The notes below the pieces were generated by a model. The model saw only the letters and a program-made list of their open reading frames with translations, ran no database searches and was not told the DNA's origin. DNA of 64,000 bases from Azospirillum brasilense (GTDB taxonomy: Bacteria; Pseudomonadota; Alphaproteobacteria; Azospirillales; Azospirillaceae), in assembly GCF_022023855.1 (NCBI RefSeq), contig NZ_CP059449.1:1350501-1414500 (forward strand), given 5' to 3'. The position numbers were made by a program, and so were the translations under genes. Shown piece by piece: positions 19,074-29,266 of the stretch; the stretch's first letter is position 1, and each line of letters opens with the position of its first letter.

Positions 19074-20333
19074 TCAAAGGGGGGTGCCGGTCAGCGCGCC
19101 GCCGGCCACGCCGGTGACCGTGGCGCGCAGGACGGAGCCGGGGGGCCGGGGCGTGCCCAGGCGGATTTCGGCGAAATGCTGGGTGCGGCCGAGATCGTCC
19201 TTCTCGACCAGCACCGACACCTCGCGCCCGACCAGCGAGGCCAGCGTGCGGGCCTCTGCCTCGGCGCCGAGCGCGCGCAGACGGGCCGCGCGCTCCTTGC
19301 GGAGGCCGCCGTCGACCTGCGGCATGCGGGCGGCCGGGGTGCCGGGGCGCGGGCTGTAAGGGAAGACATGCAGCCAGGTCAGGCCGCACTCCTCGACCAG
19401 CCGCAGCGTGTTCTCGAACATCTCGTCGGTTTCCGTGGGGAAGCCGGCGATGAAGTCGGCGCCGAACACCATGTCGGGGCGCAGGGAGCGCACACGCTCG
19501 CAGAAGGCGATGGCGTCGGCGCGGCTGTGCCGGCGCTTCATGCGCTTCAGGATCATGTCGTCGCCGGCCTGGAGCGAGAGGTGGAGGTGCGGCATCAGCC
19601 GCGGCTCCGTCTCGATCAGCCGCCACAGGTCGTCGTCGATCTCGATGCAGTCGAGCGAGGACAGGCGCAGCCGCGGCAGGTCCGGCACCAGCGCCAGCAG
19701 ACGGCGCACCATCTGGCCCAGCGTCGGCGTGCCCGGCAGGTCGGGGCCGAAGCTGGTGATGTCCACGCCGGACAGCACGACCTCGTTGTAGCCGGCCTTC
19801 ACCAGCGCCTGCACCTGCTCCACCACCGCGCCGATGGGGACGGAGCGCGACGGGCCGCGGCCATAGGGGATGATGCAGAAGGTGCAGCGGTGGTCGCAGC
19901 CCTGCTGGACCTGGACGAAGGCGCGCGCCCGGTCCTCGAAGCCGCCGATCAGATGGCCGGCGGTCTCCTTGACCGACATGATGTCGTTGACCAGCACCTT
20001 CTCCGCCGGGGCCAGACCCCAGCTTTCCGGCTGCAGCTTCTCCTGGTTGCCCAGAACCTGATCGACCTCCGGCATGGCGCCGTAGCGCTGCGGGTCGATC
20101 TGGGCGGCGCAGCCGGTCACCACGATGCGGGCGTTCGGCCGCTCACGGCGCAGCTTGCGGATGGTCTGGCGGGCCTGCCGTTCCGCTTCCGAGGTCACCG
20201 CGCAGGTGTTGACGATGACGACGTCTTCCAGCCCGGCGTTGCGGGCGTGGGTACGCATCACCTCGGATTCGTAGGTGTTCAGGCGGCAGCCGAAGGTGAC
20301 GATCTCCGGCTCGTTGGTCACAGTGTCGCTCAT
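19074..20333 (-). CDS. mtaB: tRNA t6A37 methylthiotransferase MtaB
   Basis: Radical-SAM enzyme (419 aa) that adds a methylthio group to N6-threonylcarbamoyl-adenosine at tRNA position 37. The N-terminal UPF0004 domain carries three cluster cysteines (TFGCRLN, NTCAVT, TGCAAQ). The radical-SAM CxxxCxxC lies in GCDHRCTFCIIPYGRG near residue 144-155. A C-terminal TRAM-like segment is short and ends RATVTGVAGGALTGTPL. The GCRLNTYES opening favours MtaB over MiaB. It is located between dapF and ftsY on the same strand. Confidence 0.93.
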   Translation of the reverse strand: MSDTVTNEPEIVTFGCRLNTYESEVMRTHARNAGLEDVVIVNTCAVTSEAERQARQTIRKLRRERPNARIVVTGCAAQIDPQRYGAMPEVDQVLGNQEKLQPESWGLAPAEKVLVNDIMSVKETAGHLIGGFEDRARAFVQVQQGCDHRCTFCIIPYGRGPSRSVPIGAVVEQVQALVKAGYNEVVLSGVDITSFGPDLPGTPTLGQMVRRLLALVPDLPRLRLSSLDCIEIDDDLWRLIETEPRLMPHLHLSLQAGDDMILKRMKRRHSRADAIAFCERVRSLRPDMVFGADFIAGFPTETDEMFENTLRLVEECGLTWLHVFPYSPRPGTPAARMPQVDGGLRKERAARLRALGAEAEARTLASLVGREVSVLVEKDDLGRTQHFAEIRLGTPRPPGSVLRATVTGVAGGALTGTPL

Positions 20334-20378
20334 GCTCTTTCAGCCTAACGGGCGGCCCTACGCTTCAATGGAGGGCGC

Positions 20379-21215
20379 TCAGACGGCGACCAGCTCCGGA
20401 GACAGCCGCCCGGTGTAGCTGAGGGCGACCGGGCCGGTCATCAGGACGTGGCCATCCTCACGCCATTCGATGGTCAGGGTGCCACCGTCCAGGATCACGT
20501 CGACCTTGCGGTTGGTCAGCCCGCGGCGGATCGCGGCGACCGCGGTGGCGCAGGCGCCGGTTCCGCAGGCCTGGGTGATGCCGGCCCCGCGCTCCCACAC
20601 CCGCATGCGGACGGCGGTGGGGGACAGCACCTGGACGAACTCGACGTTGGTGCGCTCGGGGAAGGCCGGGTGGTTCTCAAACACCGGGCCGACCTCGGCC
20701 AGCGGCACCGCCTCGGCGTCGTCCACGAAGAAGACGGCGTGCGGGTTGCCCATGTTGACGGCGACCGGACCGGCGAAGCCGCCGTGCGACACCGCGTCGA
20801 GGCGCAGCGTGTCCGCCGGTTCCGCCAGCGGGATCTGCGTCCAGTCCAGATTGGCCTGACCCATGTCCACGGTGATGCGCCCGTTGTCGGCGCGGCTGGC
20901 CCGCAGGACGCCGGCGTTGGTCTCGAAGGCGACGCGCTCCGCCCCCGCCTCCTCCATCAGCAGCCAGCCGACGCAGCGCGAGGCGTTGCCGCAGGCCGAC
21001 ACCTCGCCGCCGTCGGCGTTGCGGATGCGCATGAAGCCCGCCGTGCCGTCCGTTTTCGCCGGCTCGATCACGATGAACTGGTCGCAGCCCACCCCGGTCT
21101 TGCGGTCGGCAATGGCACGCACCTCGGCCTCGGCCGGCGAGTACGGCGTTTTGCGGGCGTCGATCACGACAAAGTCGTTGCCGAGTCCGTGCATCTTCAG
21201 GAATTCGCGCGTCAT
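20379..21215 (-). CDS. dapF: Diaminopimelate epimerase
   Basis: A 278-aa enzyme interconverting LL- and meso-diaminopimelate in lysine and peptidoglycan synthesis. Both catalytic cysteines are visible, in SACGNASRC (Cys75) and QACGTGACAT (about Cys216), one per pseudo-symmetric half. The start MTREFLKMHGLGNDFVVID is canonical. It lies 45 bp upstream of mtaB on the same strand, a common alphaproteobacterial pairing. Confidence 0.97.
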   Translation of the reverse strand: MTREFLKMHGLGNDFVVIDARKTPYSPAEAEVRAIADRKTGVGCDQFIVIEPAKTDGTAGFMRIRNADGGEVSACGNASRCVGWLLMEEAGAERVAFETNAGVLRASRADNGRITVDMGQANLDWTQIPLAEPADTLRLDAVSHGGFAGPVAVNMGNPHAVFFVDDAEAVPLAEVGPVFENHPAFPERTNVEFVQVLSPTAVRMRVWERGAGITQACGTGACATAVAAIRRGLTNRKVDVILDGGTLTIEWREDGHVLMTGPVALSYTGRLSPELVAV

Positions 21216-21289
21216 GACCGCCGTTATATGGCGACCGGGCCTGCGGAGTCCATGGCTGCACGGGGGGGCGAGGCAAACAGTTCACGGGG

Positions 21290-21604
21290 TCACTGGGTTT
21301 CGGCCCCGCCGGTGTCGGCCGTGTCGCCATCGGGCAGGGGGGCGCCGGACGCCGGCGGGATGCCTTCCAGCAGGTCGAGCATCCGGGCGAGGGCATCCTC
21401 CGACTCGGGCCGCGGCGGCGTTCCGCCGGTCCGCTCCCACGCCTCGTAATCCCAGCCCGCGGCGCCCATCGCCATGTCGGGCAGCATGAAATGCCCGTCT
21501 GTGGCGTGGGTCGGCGGTCCGTGCGCGCGGGACAGCCCGACCAGCAGGGCTGCGGACACGGTGACTCCGGCCACCCAGGCCCACAGCACGTCGCTGTTGT
21601 TCAT
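21290..21604 (-). CDS. Small membrane-anchored hypothetical protein
   Basis: A 104-aa protein with one N-terminal hydrophobic helix (VLWAWVAGVTVSAALLVGL) followed by a soluble, acidic, Pro-rich tail with many Asp/Glu residues. The ATG at 21604 follows a strong GGGAGGGAG ribosome site, which supports a real gene. No family recognised. It lies between dapF and the gtrA-like operon with 74 bp and about 155 bp on either side. The tail has no cysteine pairs or repeat motif to suggest a function. Confidence 0.7.
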   Translation of the reverse strand: MNNSDVLWAWVAGVTVSAALLVGLSRAHGPPTHATDGHFMLPDMAMGAAGWDYEAWERTGGTPPRPESEDALARMLDLLEGIPPASGAPLPDGDTADTGGAETQ

Positions 21605-21759
21605 GGCTCCCTCCCGGCTCTTTGCCAAGGCAGGTCGGTGTCGGGGCCATTCCCGTTGGATGCGCCCCATCCCATGGACTTCGGGTGTTTGCGGCGGCGC
21701 ACAATGAGGCTTCGGGAGATATCCGGAAGGAGAGGGGGGAGCCTGAGAGACTCTAAGGA

Positions 21760-22194
21760 TCAGGCGCCCTTGAAAACCAGATGCTTGGAGGCGGCGAAGT
21801 TCAGCGCCATGCCGGACAGCGAGCCGGCGGCGACGGCCAGCACCGGGTGGGCCTCGGCCAGCGGCAGGGCGGCTTCCAGCCCGACCGAGACGCCGTAATT
21901 CACCGCTCCGCCGAAGGCGTTGGCGGCCAGGAAGGTCGCCCATTGCCGGTAGAGCGGCGCGTCGGCCGCCCCGCGGAAGGTGAAGGCGCGGTTCAGCGCG
22001 AAGGTCGTGGTGGCGGCGGCCAGATAAGCGGGGATGCGGGCGGCGAAGAACTCCAGCCCGGCGCCGAACACCAGCGCGTAGACCACCGCCGTGTCGACCA
22101 CCAGACCGACCACGCCGACCAGGCCGAACTTGCCGAACTGCACGGCCAGCCGGCCGAGCCGGCTGTCGGACAGGGGGCCGAGGAGATCGCCCAT
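21760..22194 (-). CDS. GtrA-family membrane protein
   Basis: A 144-aa protein with four hydrophobic helices and the GtrA pattern (FGKFGLVGVVGLVVDTAVVYAL at the start, FALNRAFTFRG in the first half, SGMALNFAASKHLVFKGA at the end). GtrA-type proteins are thought to flip polyprenyl-phosphate-linked sugars across the membrane for glycosylation of surface polymers. It starts 2 bp after the glycosyltransferase stop, so translation is coupled. That neighbour is the likely supplier of the lipid-linked sugar. Confidence 0.88.
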   Translation of the reverse strand: MGDLLGPLSDSRLGRLAVQFGKFGLVGVVGLVVDTAVVYALVFGAGLEFFAARIPAYLAAATTTFALNRAFTFRGAADAPLYRQWATFLAANAFGGAVNYGVSVGLEAALPLAEAHPVLAVAAGSLSGMALNFAASKHLVFKGA

Positions 22195-22196
22195 GG

Positions 22197-23243
22197 TCAG
22201 GAGCCAGCGGCCTTGCGGACCGGATGGACGCCGGGCGCGGGAATTGACAGGTAGCGCATGCGCTTGGCCTCCCGGCGGCCCAGCGTGACCGTGTCGAGGA
22301 TCAGCCCGCAGGTCAGGCTGAGGAAGCCCAGCAGCATCAGCCCGGTGGACAGCACGGCGGTGGGCAGGCGCGGCACCAGCCCGGTCTGCAGATAGGTCGC
22401 CACCACCGGCCAGGCGAGGATCACCGACGCCGCGGCGAGCGCGGCGAAGATGGCGAAGAAGAAGGGCAGGGGACGCTCCTCCTTCACCAGATTGACGATG
22501 GTGCGCAGGATGCGGACGCCGTCGCGGATGGTGTTCAGCTTGCTGTGCGACCCCGGCGGGCGGTCCTTGTAAGGGGCCTTGATCTCGGCGATGGGCATGT
22601 TCAGCTCCAGCGCGTGGACGGTCAGCTCCGTCTCCGTCTCGAAGCCGCTGGCCAGCGCCGGGAAGGACTTGATGAAGCGCCGCGAGAAGACGCGGTAGCC
22701 GGACAGCATGTCCTGGATGCGGTTGCCGAAGATCAGCGCGACCATGCCGGTCAGCAGCTTGTTGCCGAAGCGGTGGCCGGGCCGGTAGGCCTTGACGATC
22801 TCGGTGACGCGGGCGCCGTTGACCATGTCGAGTTGGTCGTCCCACAGCCGCTTGACCATCAGCGGCGCGGAAGGGGCGTGGTAGGTGTCGTCGCCGTCCA
22901 CCAGCACGTAGACGTCCGCCTCAATGTCGGAGAACATCCGGCGCATGACGTTGCCCTTGCCCTGCAACGGCTCGTGCCGGACCACGGCGCCGGCGGCCTT
23001 CGCCACCTCCACCGTGCGGTCGGACGAGTTGTTGTCGTAGACGTAGACCGTCGCGTCAGGCAGCGCCTTGCGGAAATCCTGCACGACGGCGGCGATGGCC
23101 GTCTCCTCGTTGTAGCAGGGGATCAGAACCGCCACCACGGGGGTCATTGCGGGCGCCGTGTCCGGGTCCATGGCTGGAGCAACGGACGCTACGGCCCGGT
23201 CGGATTGATGGTCGGCCGGTCGATCAATGGTGGAGACGGTCAT
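22197..23243 (-). CDS. Family 2 glycosyltransferase with C-terminal membrane helices (DPM1/GtrB-like)
   Basis: A 348-aa protein. The GT-A fold spans about 25-250: VAVLIPCYNEETAIAAVVQDF, YVYDNNSSDRT, and the metal-binding VLVDGDDTYHA. Two hydrophobic helices follow near the C-terminus (FFFAIFAALAAASVILAWPV and TGLMLLGFLSLTCGLIL). The layout fits polyprenyl-phosphate glycosyltransferases that load a sugar on the inner face of the membrane. It sits between a multi-spanning transferase-like protein and the coupled GtrA flippase candidate. The sugar cannot be read from sequence. Confidence 0.9.
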   Translation of the reverse strand: MTVSTIDRPADHQSDRAVASVAPAMDPDTAPAMTPVVAVLIPCYNEETAIAAVVQDFRKALPDATVYVYDNNSSDRTVEVAKAAGAVVRHEPLQGKGNVMRRMFSDIEADVYVLVDGDDTYHAPSAPLMVKRLWDDQLDMVNGARVTEIVKAYRPGHRFGNKLLTGMVALIFGNRIQDMLSGYRVFSRRFIKSFPALASGFETETELTVHALELNMPIAEIKAPYKDRPPGSHSKLNTIRDGVRILRTIVNLVKEERPLPFFFAIFAALAAASVILAWPVVATYLQTGLVPRLPTAVLSTGLMLLGFLSLTCGLILDTVTLGRREAKRMRYLSIPAPGVHPVRKAAGS

Positions 23244-23298
23244 GGCGATGCGCTTCGAAACGGTGCCGGTGTAAGGTTAAACAGCACAATCGCCTGAT

Positions 23299-24927
23299 TT
23301 AATCCACTGACCTTTCAAGGTCCGCCATTCGTTGCACGGCGCAGAGGTTCAGCGGCTCGCCCAGGTTGTTGGGGATGACGCGGCAGTTGTCCTGCGCCAC
23401 TCGCAGCCCCAGCAGGGCGGCGGCCTTCGCAGCACCGGGCGTGTCGGGGATCGTGCTGAGCGTCAGGAAGCGCCCGCGGTGCGCCCCCACCTTGTCCTGC
23501 ATCAGGGCGAGGTAGCCGTTGCCGACCGAGTCCGGCTGGAGGAAGTTGGACTGGATGCGCACGAAGGGGATGCGCGGCGGGAAGGCCGGGATGACGTGGG
23601 AAATCGCCCAGTAGCCAGCCATCAGCACCATCGTGTCGTCCGGGTCCTCGATGGGCGGCACGGCGGCCTCCACCCAGCGCTCGCTCCACGGCAGGCGGCC
23701 CCAGTCGGCGGGCCGGGCGGTGGCCTGGACCAGCAGCAGGAGCGCCGCCGCCAGAGCGAGCGCCCCCCGGCGCGGCACCGGCAGCAGACCCGCCGCCATG
23801 ACGATGGCCAGCGGGGCCAGCATCTCCAGCGGCACCAGATAGCGGTAGATGCAGAACATCCCCACCCACAGCGCGTAGGTCACAGCCAGGGCGGTGAGCA
23901 GGTAGCGGGTGGCGGCTGTTTCGGTCAATCCCGCAGAGGGGCGGCGGAACAGCCGCCCGAGCAGTGCCAGCGCCGCGGCGACGGGCACGAGGAGGAACAG
24001 CACCAGGACGCGCAGGTCGAAGAAGGGGACCTCGCCGACCTTCAGCGGTGCGAAGGGGAAGACCAGCGGGAAGAACAGACGCTCCAGCCGCGAGTCCGGG
24101 AAGAAGCCGACGTTGACGTAGCCGGACAGCGCGGCGAAGGGCGATTTGAAGATCTGGTTCATGTGCGGGAAGACGGGGTTCCCGTACTCCACCCACAAAT
24201 GGGCCATCCAGAAGCCGCCGCACAGCGCCAGCCCGCCCAGCACACCGACGCCGAAGAAGAAGGCCAGCCACAGCCGCCGCCAAGGCCGCGCCGGCAGAGC
24301 CAGGAAGGCGAGGCAGAGACCGACCGCGTAGATCACCGTTGGGTTCTTCATCCCCATCGCCGCCCCGGCCAGCAGCCCCGCCGCCGCCGCCCGCGCGAAG
24401 GCGCCGGGCGCCGGCCCGTCGATCAGCCGAGGCAGCGATCCCGCCACCACGACCAGCGCGCCGAGCACGCCCAGGCTGACCATGTTGTCGTGAAAGGTGG
24501 TGCCGAGCAGCCCCAGCGTGCCGCCCCCGAAGCCGGCCATCACCGCCAGCAGGGCGGCCAGGACCACCCGCGGCCCCGCGCCGCCGACGCGCAGCGTGGC
24601 GTGGGCCAGCAGGAAGGCCAGCGCCAGATTCAGCCCGTGCAGCGTCCCCCAGACGAAGCCCGCCGCGCGCGCCGGAAGATGGCTGGCGAGCAGATAAAAG
24701 GGCACGTCCAGCAGGGGGTTGTAGAAGCTGGGCATCTGCGCCGCCAGCATGTCCATGCCCAGTCGCCCGGTCAGCAGGGCGTAGGCGTTGTACCAATGGT
24801 AGTTCCGCAGGTCCCAGTTGGCGTCCATCCCGAGCGCCAACCCGAGCAGGCCGTAGAGCGGCGGGGCCAGCAGCAGAAAGGCGAGCGCCGCGGTGCGCGG
24901 GCGGCGGGCGGCGGGGAGCAAGGTCAT
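23299..24927 (-). CDS. Polytopic membrane protein, probable GT-C-type glycosyltransferase
   Basis: A 542-aa protein with about ten or more hydrophobic helices. An early acidic loop ([20 protein letters not shown]) places Asp residues where GT-C glycosyltransferases use them. A long periplasmic-like C-terminal segment of about 140 residues follows. I chose the ATG at 24927 (MTLLPAARR) because the frame upstream is low-complexity. Gene order with GT2 and GtrA suggests transfer of a lipid-linked sugar to an acceptor outside the cytoplasm. The donor and acceptor are unknown, and family assignment is by layout, not by a signature motif. Confidence 0.75.
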   Translation of the reverse strand: MTLLPAARRPRTAALAFLLLAPPLYGLLGLALGMDANWDLRNYHWYNAYALLTGRLGMDMLAAQMPSFYNPLLDVPFYLLASHLPARAAGFVWGTLHGLNLALAFLLAHATLRVGGAGPRVVLAALLAVMAGFGGGTLGLLGTTFHDNMVSLGVLGALVVVAGSLPRLIDGPAPGAFARAAAAGLLAGAAMGMKNPTVIYAVGLCLAFLALPARPWRRLWLAFFFGVGVLGGLALCGGFWMAHLWVEYGNPVFPHMNQIFKSPFAALSGYVNVGFFPDSRLERLFFPLVFPFAPLKVGEVPFFDLRVLVLFLLVPVAAALALLGRLFRRPSAGLTETAATRYLLTALAVTYALWVGMFCIYRYLVPLEMLAPLAIVMAAGLLPVPRRGALALAAALLLLVQATARPADWGRLPWSERWVEAAVPPIEDPDDTMVLMAGYWAISHVIPAFPPRIPFVRIQSNFLQPDSVGNGYLALMQDKVGAHRGRFLTLSTIPDTPGAAKAAALLGLRVAQDNCRVIPNNLGEPLNLCAVQRMADLERSVD

Positions 24928-25188
24928 GGAGATCGCGGAACCCAGGGGAACGTCCGCCCCTTGGTAGGCGAGGGAGCGCCCCGCAGCAAGGACGGGATGC
25001 CGGGTCGACGGCGGCGGAGGGAATTCGGGAGCAATTTCGTTGCGTCCGGCTGTGTTCCGGGATGCGGAATCGCGCGCCGCGAGCGGCTTTTGCGGCAAGC
25101 TTCCTCTGGCAATGGCGGGACGGGTCTGCTATTCACCGAACTCCGCATGCACACGCTTGCGCCTCTTTTGCGCGACAGGATTCTGGCG

Positions 25189-25800
25189 ATGGAAAAGTTT
25201 ACGGTTCTCACCGGTGTTGCGGCGCCGCTGCCGATGATCAACGTCGACACCGACATGATCATTCCCAAGCAATTCCTGAAGACCATCAAGCGGACCGGGC
25301 TGGGCAAGCATCTTTTCGACGAGATGCGCTACACCCCCGAGGGCGCCGAGGTCGCGGAATTCGTCCTCAACAAGCCGGCCTACCGCAGCGCCAAGATCCT
25401 CGTGTCGGGCGACAATTTCGGCTGCGGCTCCTCGCGTGAGCATGCGCCGTGGGCGCTGGCCGATTTCGGCATCCGCTGCATCATCGCGCCGAGCTTCGCG
25501 GACATCTTCTTCAACAACTGCTTCAAGAACGGCATCCTGCCGATCAAGCTGCCGAAGGAACAGGTGGACCTGCTGCTCGACGACGCGTCGCGCGGGTCGA
25601 ACGCCATCGTTTCGGTGGATCTGGAGAAACAGGAGATCACCGGTCCGGACGGCGGCAAGATCAGCTTCGAGGTCGATCCCTTCCGCAAGCATTGCCTGCT
25701 GAACGGGTTGGACGACATCGGTCTGACCATGCAGCAGGCCGCCTTCATCGACCAGTATGAAGGCAAGCAGCGCGGCGGCCAGCCCTGGCTCTGGGGCTGA
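25189..25800 (+). CDS. leuD: 3-isopropylmalate dehydratase small subunit
   Basis: A 203-aa small (swivel-domain) subunit of isopropylmalate isomerase in leucine synthesis. Start [20 protein letters not shown] and the signature [17 protein letters not shown] (about 80-96) are diagnostic. It ends with the usual [22 protein letters not shown] tail. The catalytic large subunit (leuC) is not adjacent in this window and must be elsewhere. A 260-bp divergent gap separates it from the reverse glycosylation operon and should hold its promoter. leuB follows 139 bp downstream. Confidence 0.96.
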   Translation: MEKFTVLTGVAAPLPMINVDTDMIIPKQFLKTIKRTGLGKHLFDEMRYTPEGAEVAEFVLNKPAYRSAKILVSGDNFGCGSSREHAPWALADFGIRCIIAPSFADIFFNNCFKNGILPIKLPKEQVDLLLDDASRGSNAIVSVDLEKQEITGPDGGKISFEVDPFRKHCLLNGLDDIGLTMQQAAFIDQYEGKQRGGQPWLWG

Positions 25801-25939
25801 ACCAAGCCAAACCGATACCGGCCCAATGGCATCAGGCCATGACGGCCTTGCGGACCGGCGGGGGTGGACCCAACTTCCGGCCTGTCGGTCCGCGAATTAG
25901 ACAACACTGATAAAGTCTCCAATGGGGAGTGCGTGCGCC

Positions 25940-27055
25940 ATGCCCGCCAACAAGAAGCTTCTGTTTTTGCCCGGCGACGGGATCGGTCCGGAGGTCATGC
26001 GCCAGGTGCGCCGGGTCATCGACTGGCTCGACCGCAAGCGCAACGTCACCTTCGACGTCACCGAGGGGCTGGTCGGCGGTGCGGCGATCGATGCCTACGG
26101 CGTTCCCCTGAAGGATGAGACGCTGGCCGACGCGCTGGCGGCGGACGCGGTGATGCTGGGCGCCGTCGGCGGCCCGAAGTGGGACAACCCCACCGACTAC
26201 ACCAAGCGTCCGGAAGCCGGCCTGCTGACGCTCCGCAAGGAGCTGAACCTGTTCGCCAACCTGCGCCCGGCGGTGGTGTTCGACGCTCTGGTCGACGCCT
26301 CGACCCTGAAGGCCGACGTCATCAGGGGTCTGGACATCCTGATCGTCCGCGAGCTGACCGGCGGCGTCTATTTCGGTGAGCCGCGCGGCATCACCGACAT
26401 CGGCAACGGCGAGCGCCGCGGCGTCAACACCCAGGTCTACACGACCAGCGAGATCCGCCGCGTCGCCCGAGTCGCCTTCGAGCTGGCGCGCAAGCGCGGC
26501 AACAAGCTCCACTCGATGGAGAAGGCCAACGTGATGGAGTCGGGCCTCCTGTGGCGCCAGGAAGTCACGAAGCTCCATCAGGAGGAATTCTCCGACGTCA
26601 CGCTGGAGCACATGTACGCCGACAACGGCGCCATGCAGCTTCTTAAGAACCCGAAGCAGTTCGACGTGATCGTCACCGACAACCTGTTCGGCGACATCCT
26701 GTCGGACGAAGCGGCGATGATGACCGGCTCGCTCGGCATGCTGCCGTCGGCCTCGCTCGGCGCCCCGGACGCCAACGGCCAGCGCAAGGCTCTCTACGAG
26801 CCGGTGCACGGCTCCGCCCCGGACATCGCCGGCCGCGACCTCGCCAACCCCTGCGCGACTCTGCTGTCCTTCGCCATGTGCCTGCGCTACTCGTTCAACA
26901 TGGACGAGGAGGCGAAGATGCTGGAGAAGGCCGTGCAGAACGTGCTGTCGGGCGGCATGCGCACGGCGGACATCATGGCGCCGGGCATGGCCCGCTGCTC
27001 CACGACCGTCATGGGCGACTCGATCCTGCGCGAGCTGGACAAGCTGGCCTCCTGA
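25940..27055 (+). CDS. leuB: 3-isopropylmalate dehydrogenase
   Basis: A 371-aa NAD-dependent enzyme oxidising 3-isopropylmalate in leucine synthesis. Signatures are [11 protein letters not shown] near the N-terminus, the substrate-binding [15 protein letters not shown], and [20 protein letters not shown] with the metal-binding aspartates. I chose ATG 25940 ([14 protein letters not shown]), with GGGGAG upstream; an ATG at 25922 would add six residues. A strong terminator follows. It is probably co-regulated with leuD. Confidence 0.97.
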   Translation: MPANKKLLFLPGDGIGPEVMRQVRRVIDWLDRKRNVTFDVTEGLVGGAAIDAYGVPLKDETLADALAADAVMLGAVGGPKWDNPTDYTKRPEAGLLTLRKELNLFANLRPAVVFDALVDASTLKADVIRGLDILIVRELTGGVYFGEPRGITDIGNGERRGVNTQVYTTSEIRRVARVAFELARKRGNKLHSMEKANVMESGLLWRQEVTKLHQEEFSDVTLEHMYADNGAMQLLKNPKQFDVIVTDNLFGDILSDEAAMMTGSLGMLPSASLGAPDANGQRKALYEPVHGSAPDIAGRDLANPCATLLSFAMCLRYSFNMDEEAKMLEKAVQNVLSGGMRTADIMAPGMARCSTTVMGDSILRELDKLAS

Positions 27056-27115
27056 CCGGTTGCGGCGGCCCCGGCCTGACGGGCTGGAGGACGCCGACCG
27101 GCGGACGATGAAAAG

Positions 27116-27147
27116 AAAGCCCCTCTCCGGTTTCGGAGAGGGGCTTT
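27116..27147 (+). terminator. Rho-independent terminator after leuB
   Basis: A 14-bp near-perfect stem (AAAGCCCCTCTCCG / CGGAGAGGGGCTTT) with a GTTT loop, ending in a run of T on the forward strand, lies 60 bp past leuB. The matching A-run on the left arm means it also terminates the convergent KGG-repeat gene, whose stop is at 27161. Confidence 0.9.
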
Positions 27148-27160
27148 TTCGTTGGTGCCG

Positions 27161-27481
27161 TCAGTCGCCTTCGCCCGGACGCAGGGCGGCCCCGCGTCCG
27201 CCATGACTCGCCTGCCCGCCCTTCCGCCCGGCTTCGGCGGCCAGGGACGGGTTTTTGGAGAAGCTGCGGGAGGACGCCGGTACACTCCGACCCCCCTTCC
27301 GCCCCGCCTCCGCGGCGAGTTCCGGATTCTTGGAGAAGCTGCGCTTGTCGGCTGGCACGCTTTCCCCGCCCTTGCTGGCGATCTGGCGTTGCCGGTCACG
27401 GTCCATCGACGCGAAGCCGCGGTTCGATGTGCGACCGCTCCCGGATTGGACTTCGTCTTGGCCGTTGTCTTTCGAGGCCAT
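27161..27481 (-). CDS. KGG-repeat stress protein (GsiB/con-10-like)
   Basis: A 106-aa hydrophilic protein with three KGG repeats: IASKGGESVP, AAEAGRKGGRSVPA and AAEAGRKGGQASHGG. Each is preceded by a short SFSKNP-type linker. This repeat family is made in general stress, desiccation or sporulation-like states in many bacteria and is probably disordered. ATG 27481 lies 5 nt after AGGTTG with GGTGGAGG further up. The upstream gap (27482-27680) is shared with the divergent gene at 27681. Confidence 0.85.
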   Translation of the reverse strand: MASKDNGQDEVQSGSGRTSNRGFASMDRDRQRQIASKGGESVPADKRSFSKNPELAAEAGRKGGRSVPASSRSFSKNPSLAAEAGRKGGQASHGGRGAALRPGEGD

Positions 27482-27680
27482 CTTCAACCTCCACCTCTGC
27501 CACATGTCGGAAAACCGATGGGGGGCGACTTGGTTCCGGGGAGGTCGTGATTCCGATTTCTTCGGCACCCCTAAGTGGCAGCAGGATCCATCGGACGGCA
27601 TCCGGGAACGCTTCGCCTCCCGATCGGTTGAGCGGACGGGGGTAAGCCGAAGCGGGACCACGATGCAGGGAGGTTCAACG

Positions 27681-28199
27681 ATGGGAGTCGAACTCACGGC
27701 CGAACGGCGGCTGTTGTCCGAAAAGGAATTCGAACAGGTCCGCAGGAGCCATTACCCGGAGCTGGAGGGCTTGCCGCCCGATGAGACCCTGACGCTCGCC
27801 CGCTGGCTGCGTGGGGAGCGCGACCGGGCGCGCGACATCATCGCTTCGCGCCGCCGCGGGCGGCGGGGCAAGGCCAGCGGCACCGGCCAGCAATCGGCCG
27901 ACGCCAGCGAGCGCGGCCTGTCCGCCAAGAAACAGGTCTACGCGCGGGCGCTGAAGCGGGTGAACGGGCGGCTGGAGCGGTTCCGTGCCGAGCGGCGGCG
28001 GGAGATCATCAAGGCCAACCTTCAGGACGCCCTGAAGCGCAGGAAGGACGCGGAGCCCCAGCATCCGTCCCCCGGACGCACCCCCCGCAAGGGCATGCGC
28101 CCGATCCCCAGCGGGCGCCGGACGGTCGAAACCGACCCGCGCGAGATCGGGCGGGTGTCGCAGTTCGTCAAGGACGCCCAGGCGCGCCGCGATTCCTGA
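27681..28199 (+). CDS. Basic hypothetical protein
   Basis: A 172-aa strongly basic, Arg-rich protein. The start MGVELTAERRLLSEKEFEQV follows AGGGAGG at good spacing. The middle is helical with several Arg/Lys clusters (SRRRGRRGKASG, RFRAERRREIIKANLQDALKRRKD), and the tail is Pro/Arg-rich. It may bind nucleic acid on charge grounds only. No family recognised. It is divergent from the KGG-repeat stress gene, with which it could share regulation. Confidence 0.72.
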   Translation: MGVELTAERRLLSEKEFEQVRRSHYPELEGLPPDETLTLARWLRGERDRARDIIASRRRGRRGKASGTGQQSADASERGLSAKKQVYARALKRVNGRLERFRAERRREIIKANLQDALKRRKDAEPQHPSPGRTPRKGMRPIPSGRRTVETDPREIGRVSQFVKDAQARRDS

Positions 28200-28228
28200 G
28201 CGCTCAGTTCATGAGAGGGGCGGTGGCG

Positions 28229-29110
28229 TCAGCCCGCCGCCTCCAGCGCCCGGATCGCCTCGGCCAGAGCGACGAGGCGCCGGGCGTTCTCGACGTGCAG
28301 ATTCTCCACCAGCCGCCCATCCACGAGCACCACCCCTTTGCCCTGGGCGACGGCCTCGGCGTGGGCCTGGATGATGCGGTGGGCCTGGGCGACTTCCTCC
28401 GCGCCGGGGGCGAAGGCGGCGTTGCAGGCGGCGATGGTCTTGGGGTGGATCAGCGTCTTGCCGTCGAAGCCAAGCTCCCGCCCCTGGGTGCAGGACTCGG
28501 CGAAGCCCGCATCGTCGTTCAGGTCGAGATGCACCCCATCCAAGATGGCGAGGCCGTAGGCCCGCGCAGCCAGCAGGCAAAGGCCCAGGCTGGTCAGCAT
28601 CGGCAGCCGGTCACGCGTGTGCGCCGCGTGCAGATCCTTGGCGAGGTCGGAGGTGCCCATCACCAGCCCGCCCAGCTTCGGGCTGGCCCCGGCGATCTCC
28701 TTCGCGTTGAGCATGCCCAGCGGCGTCTCCATCATGCACCAGATGGTCTGCCCGTCGGGCGAGCCGTTGGCGCGCAGCACCGCCTCGGCTTGGCGGACCA
28801 TGTCGGGGCTCTCCACCTTCGGCAGCAGCACCGCGTCGGCGCCGCTGGCAGCCGCCATCACGAGGTCGTCGTAGCCCCAGGGCGTGTTCAGCCCGTTGGT
28901 GCGGACCACCAGTTCCCGCCCGCCATAGCCGCCCGCGGCGATGGACGCCCTGATGGTGGCGCGGGCCTCCGCCTTGGCGTCGGGGGCGACGGCGTCCTCC
29001 AGGTCGAGGATCAGCCCGTCGGCGGGCAGGCTGCGCCCCTTCTCCAGGGCGCGGGCGTTGGAGCCGGGCATGTAGAGCGCGCTGCGGCGCGGGCGGGCGG
29101 TGGCGGCCAT
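28229..29110 (-). CDS. HpcH/HpaI-family CoA-ester lyase (malyl-CoA or citramalyl-CoA type)
   Basis: A 293-aa TIM-barrel enzyme of the citrate-lyase-beta-like group. Signatures are RSALYMPGSNARALEKGRSL at the start, LILDLEDAV with the metal-binding acidic pair, LLPKVESP, and CMMETPLGMLNA. The C-terminal GKTLIHPKTI is typical. These enzymes cleave (or, in the malyl-CoA thioesterase subgroup, hydrolyse) CoA esters such as malyl-CoA. The subgroup cannot be fixed by eye. It is monocistronic and divergent from pdxY, with 156 bp between. Confidence 0.88.
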   Translation of the reverse strand: MAATARPRRSALYMPGSNARALEKGRSLPADGLILDLEDAVAPDAKAEARATIRASIAAGGYGGRELVVRTNGLNTPWGYDDLVMAAASGADAVLLPKVESPDMVRQAEAVLRANGSPDGQTIWCMMETPLGMLNAKEIAGASPKLGGLVMGTSDLAKDLHAAHTRDRLPMLTSLGLCLLAARAYGLAILDGVHLDLNDDAGFAESCTQGRELGFDGKTLIHPKTIAACNAAFAPGAEEVAQAHRIIQAHAEAVAQGKGVVLVDGRLVENLHVENARRLVALAEAIRALEAAG

Positions 29111-29266
29111 GGCATTCCCTCAAGCGGTCTTGTGTCGTTGCCGCAGCATTAGCCGCAGGAGCGCGGGCTGTCCATGCGGTGCGTAGGGCTGGTCTGCATG
29201 GAAACATCTCCAGCGTGTGGTGCGGACGGTTTAGGATGCGCGCCCAACCTTTCGGATCGTCCGCCC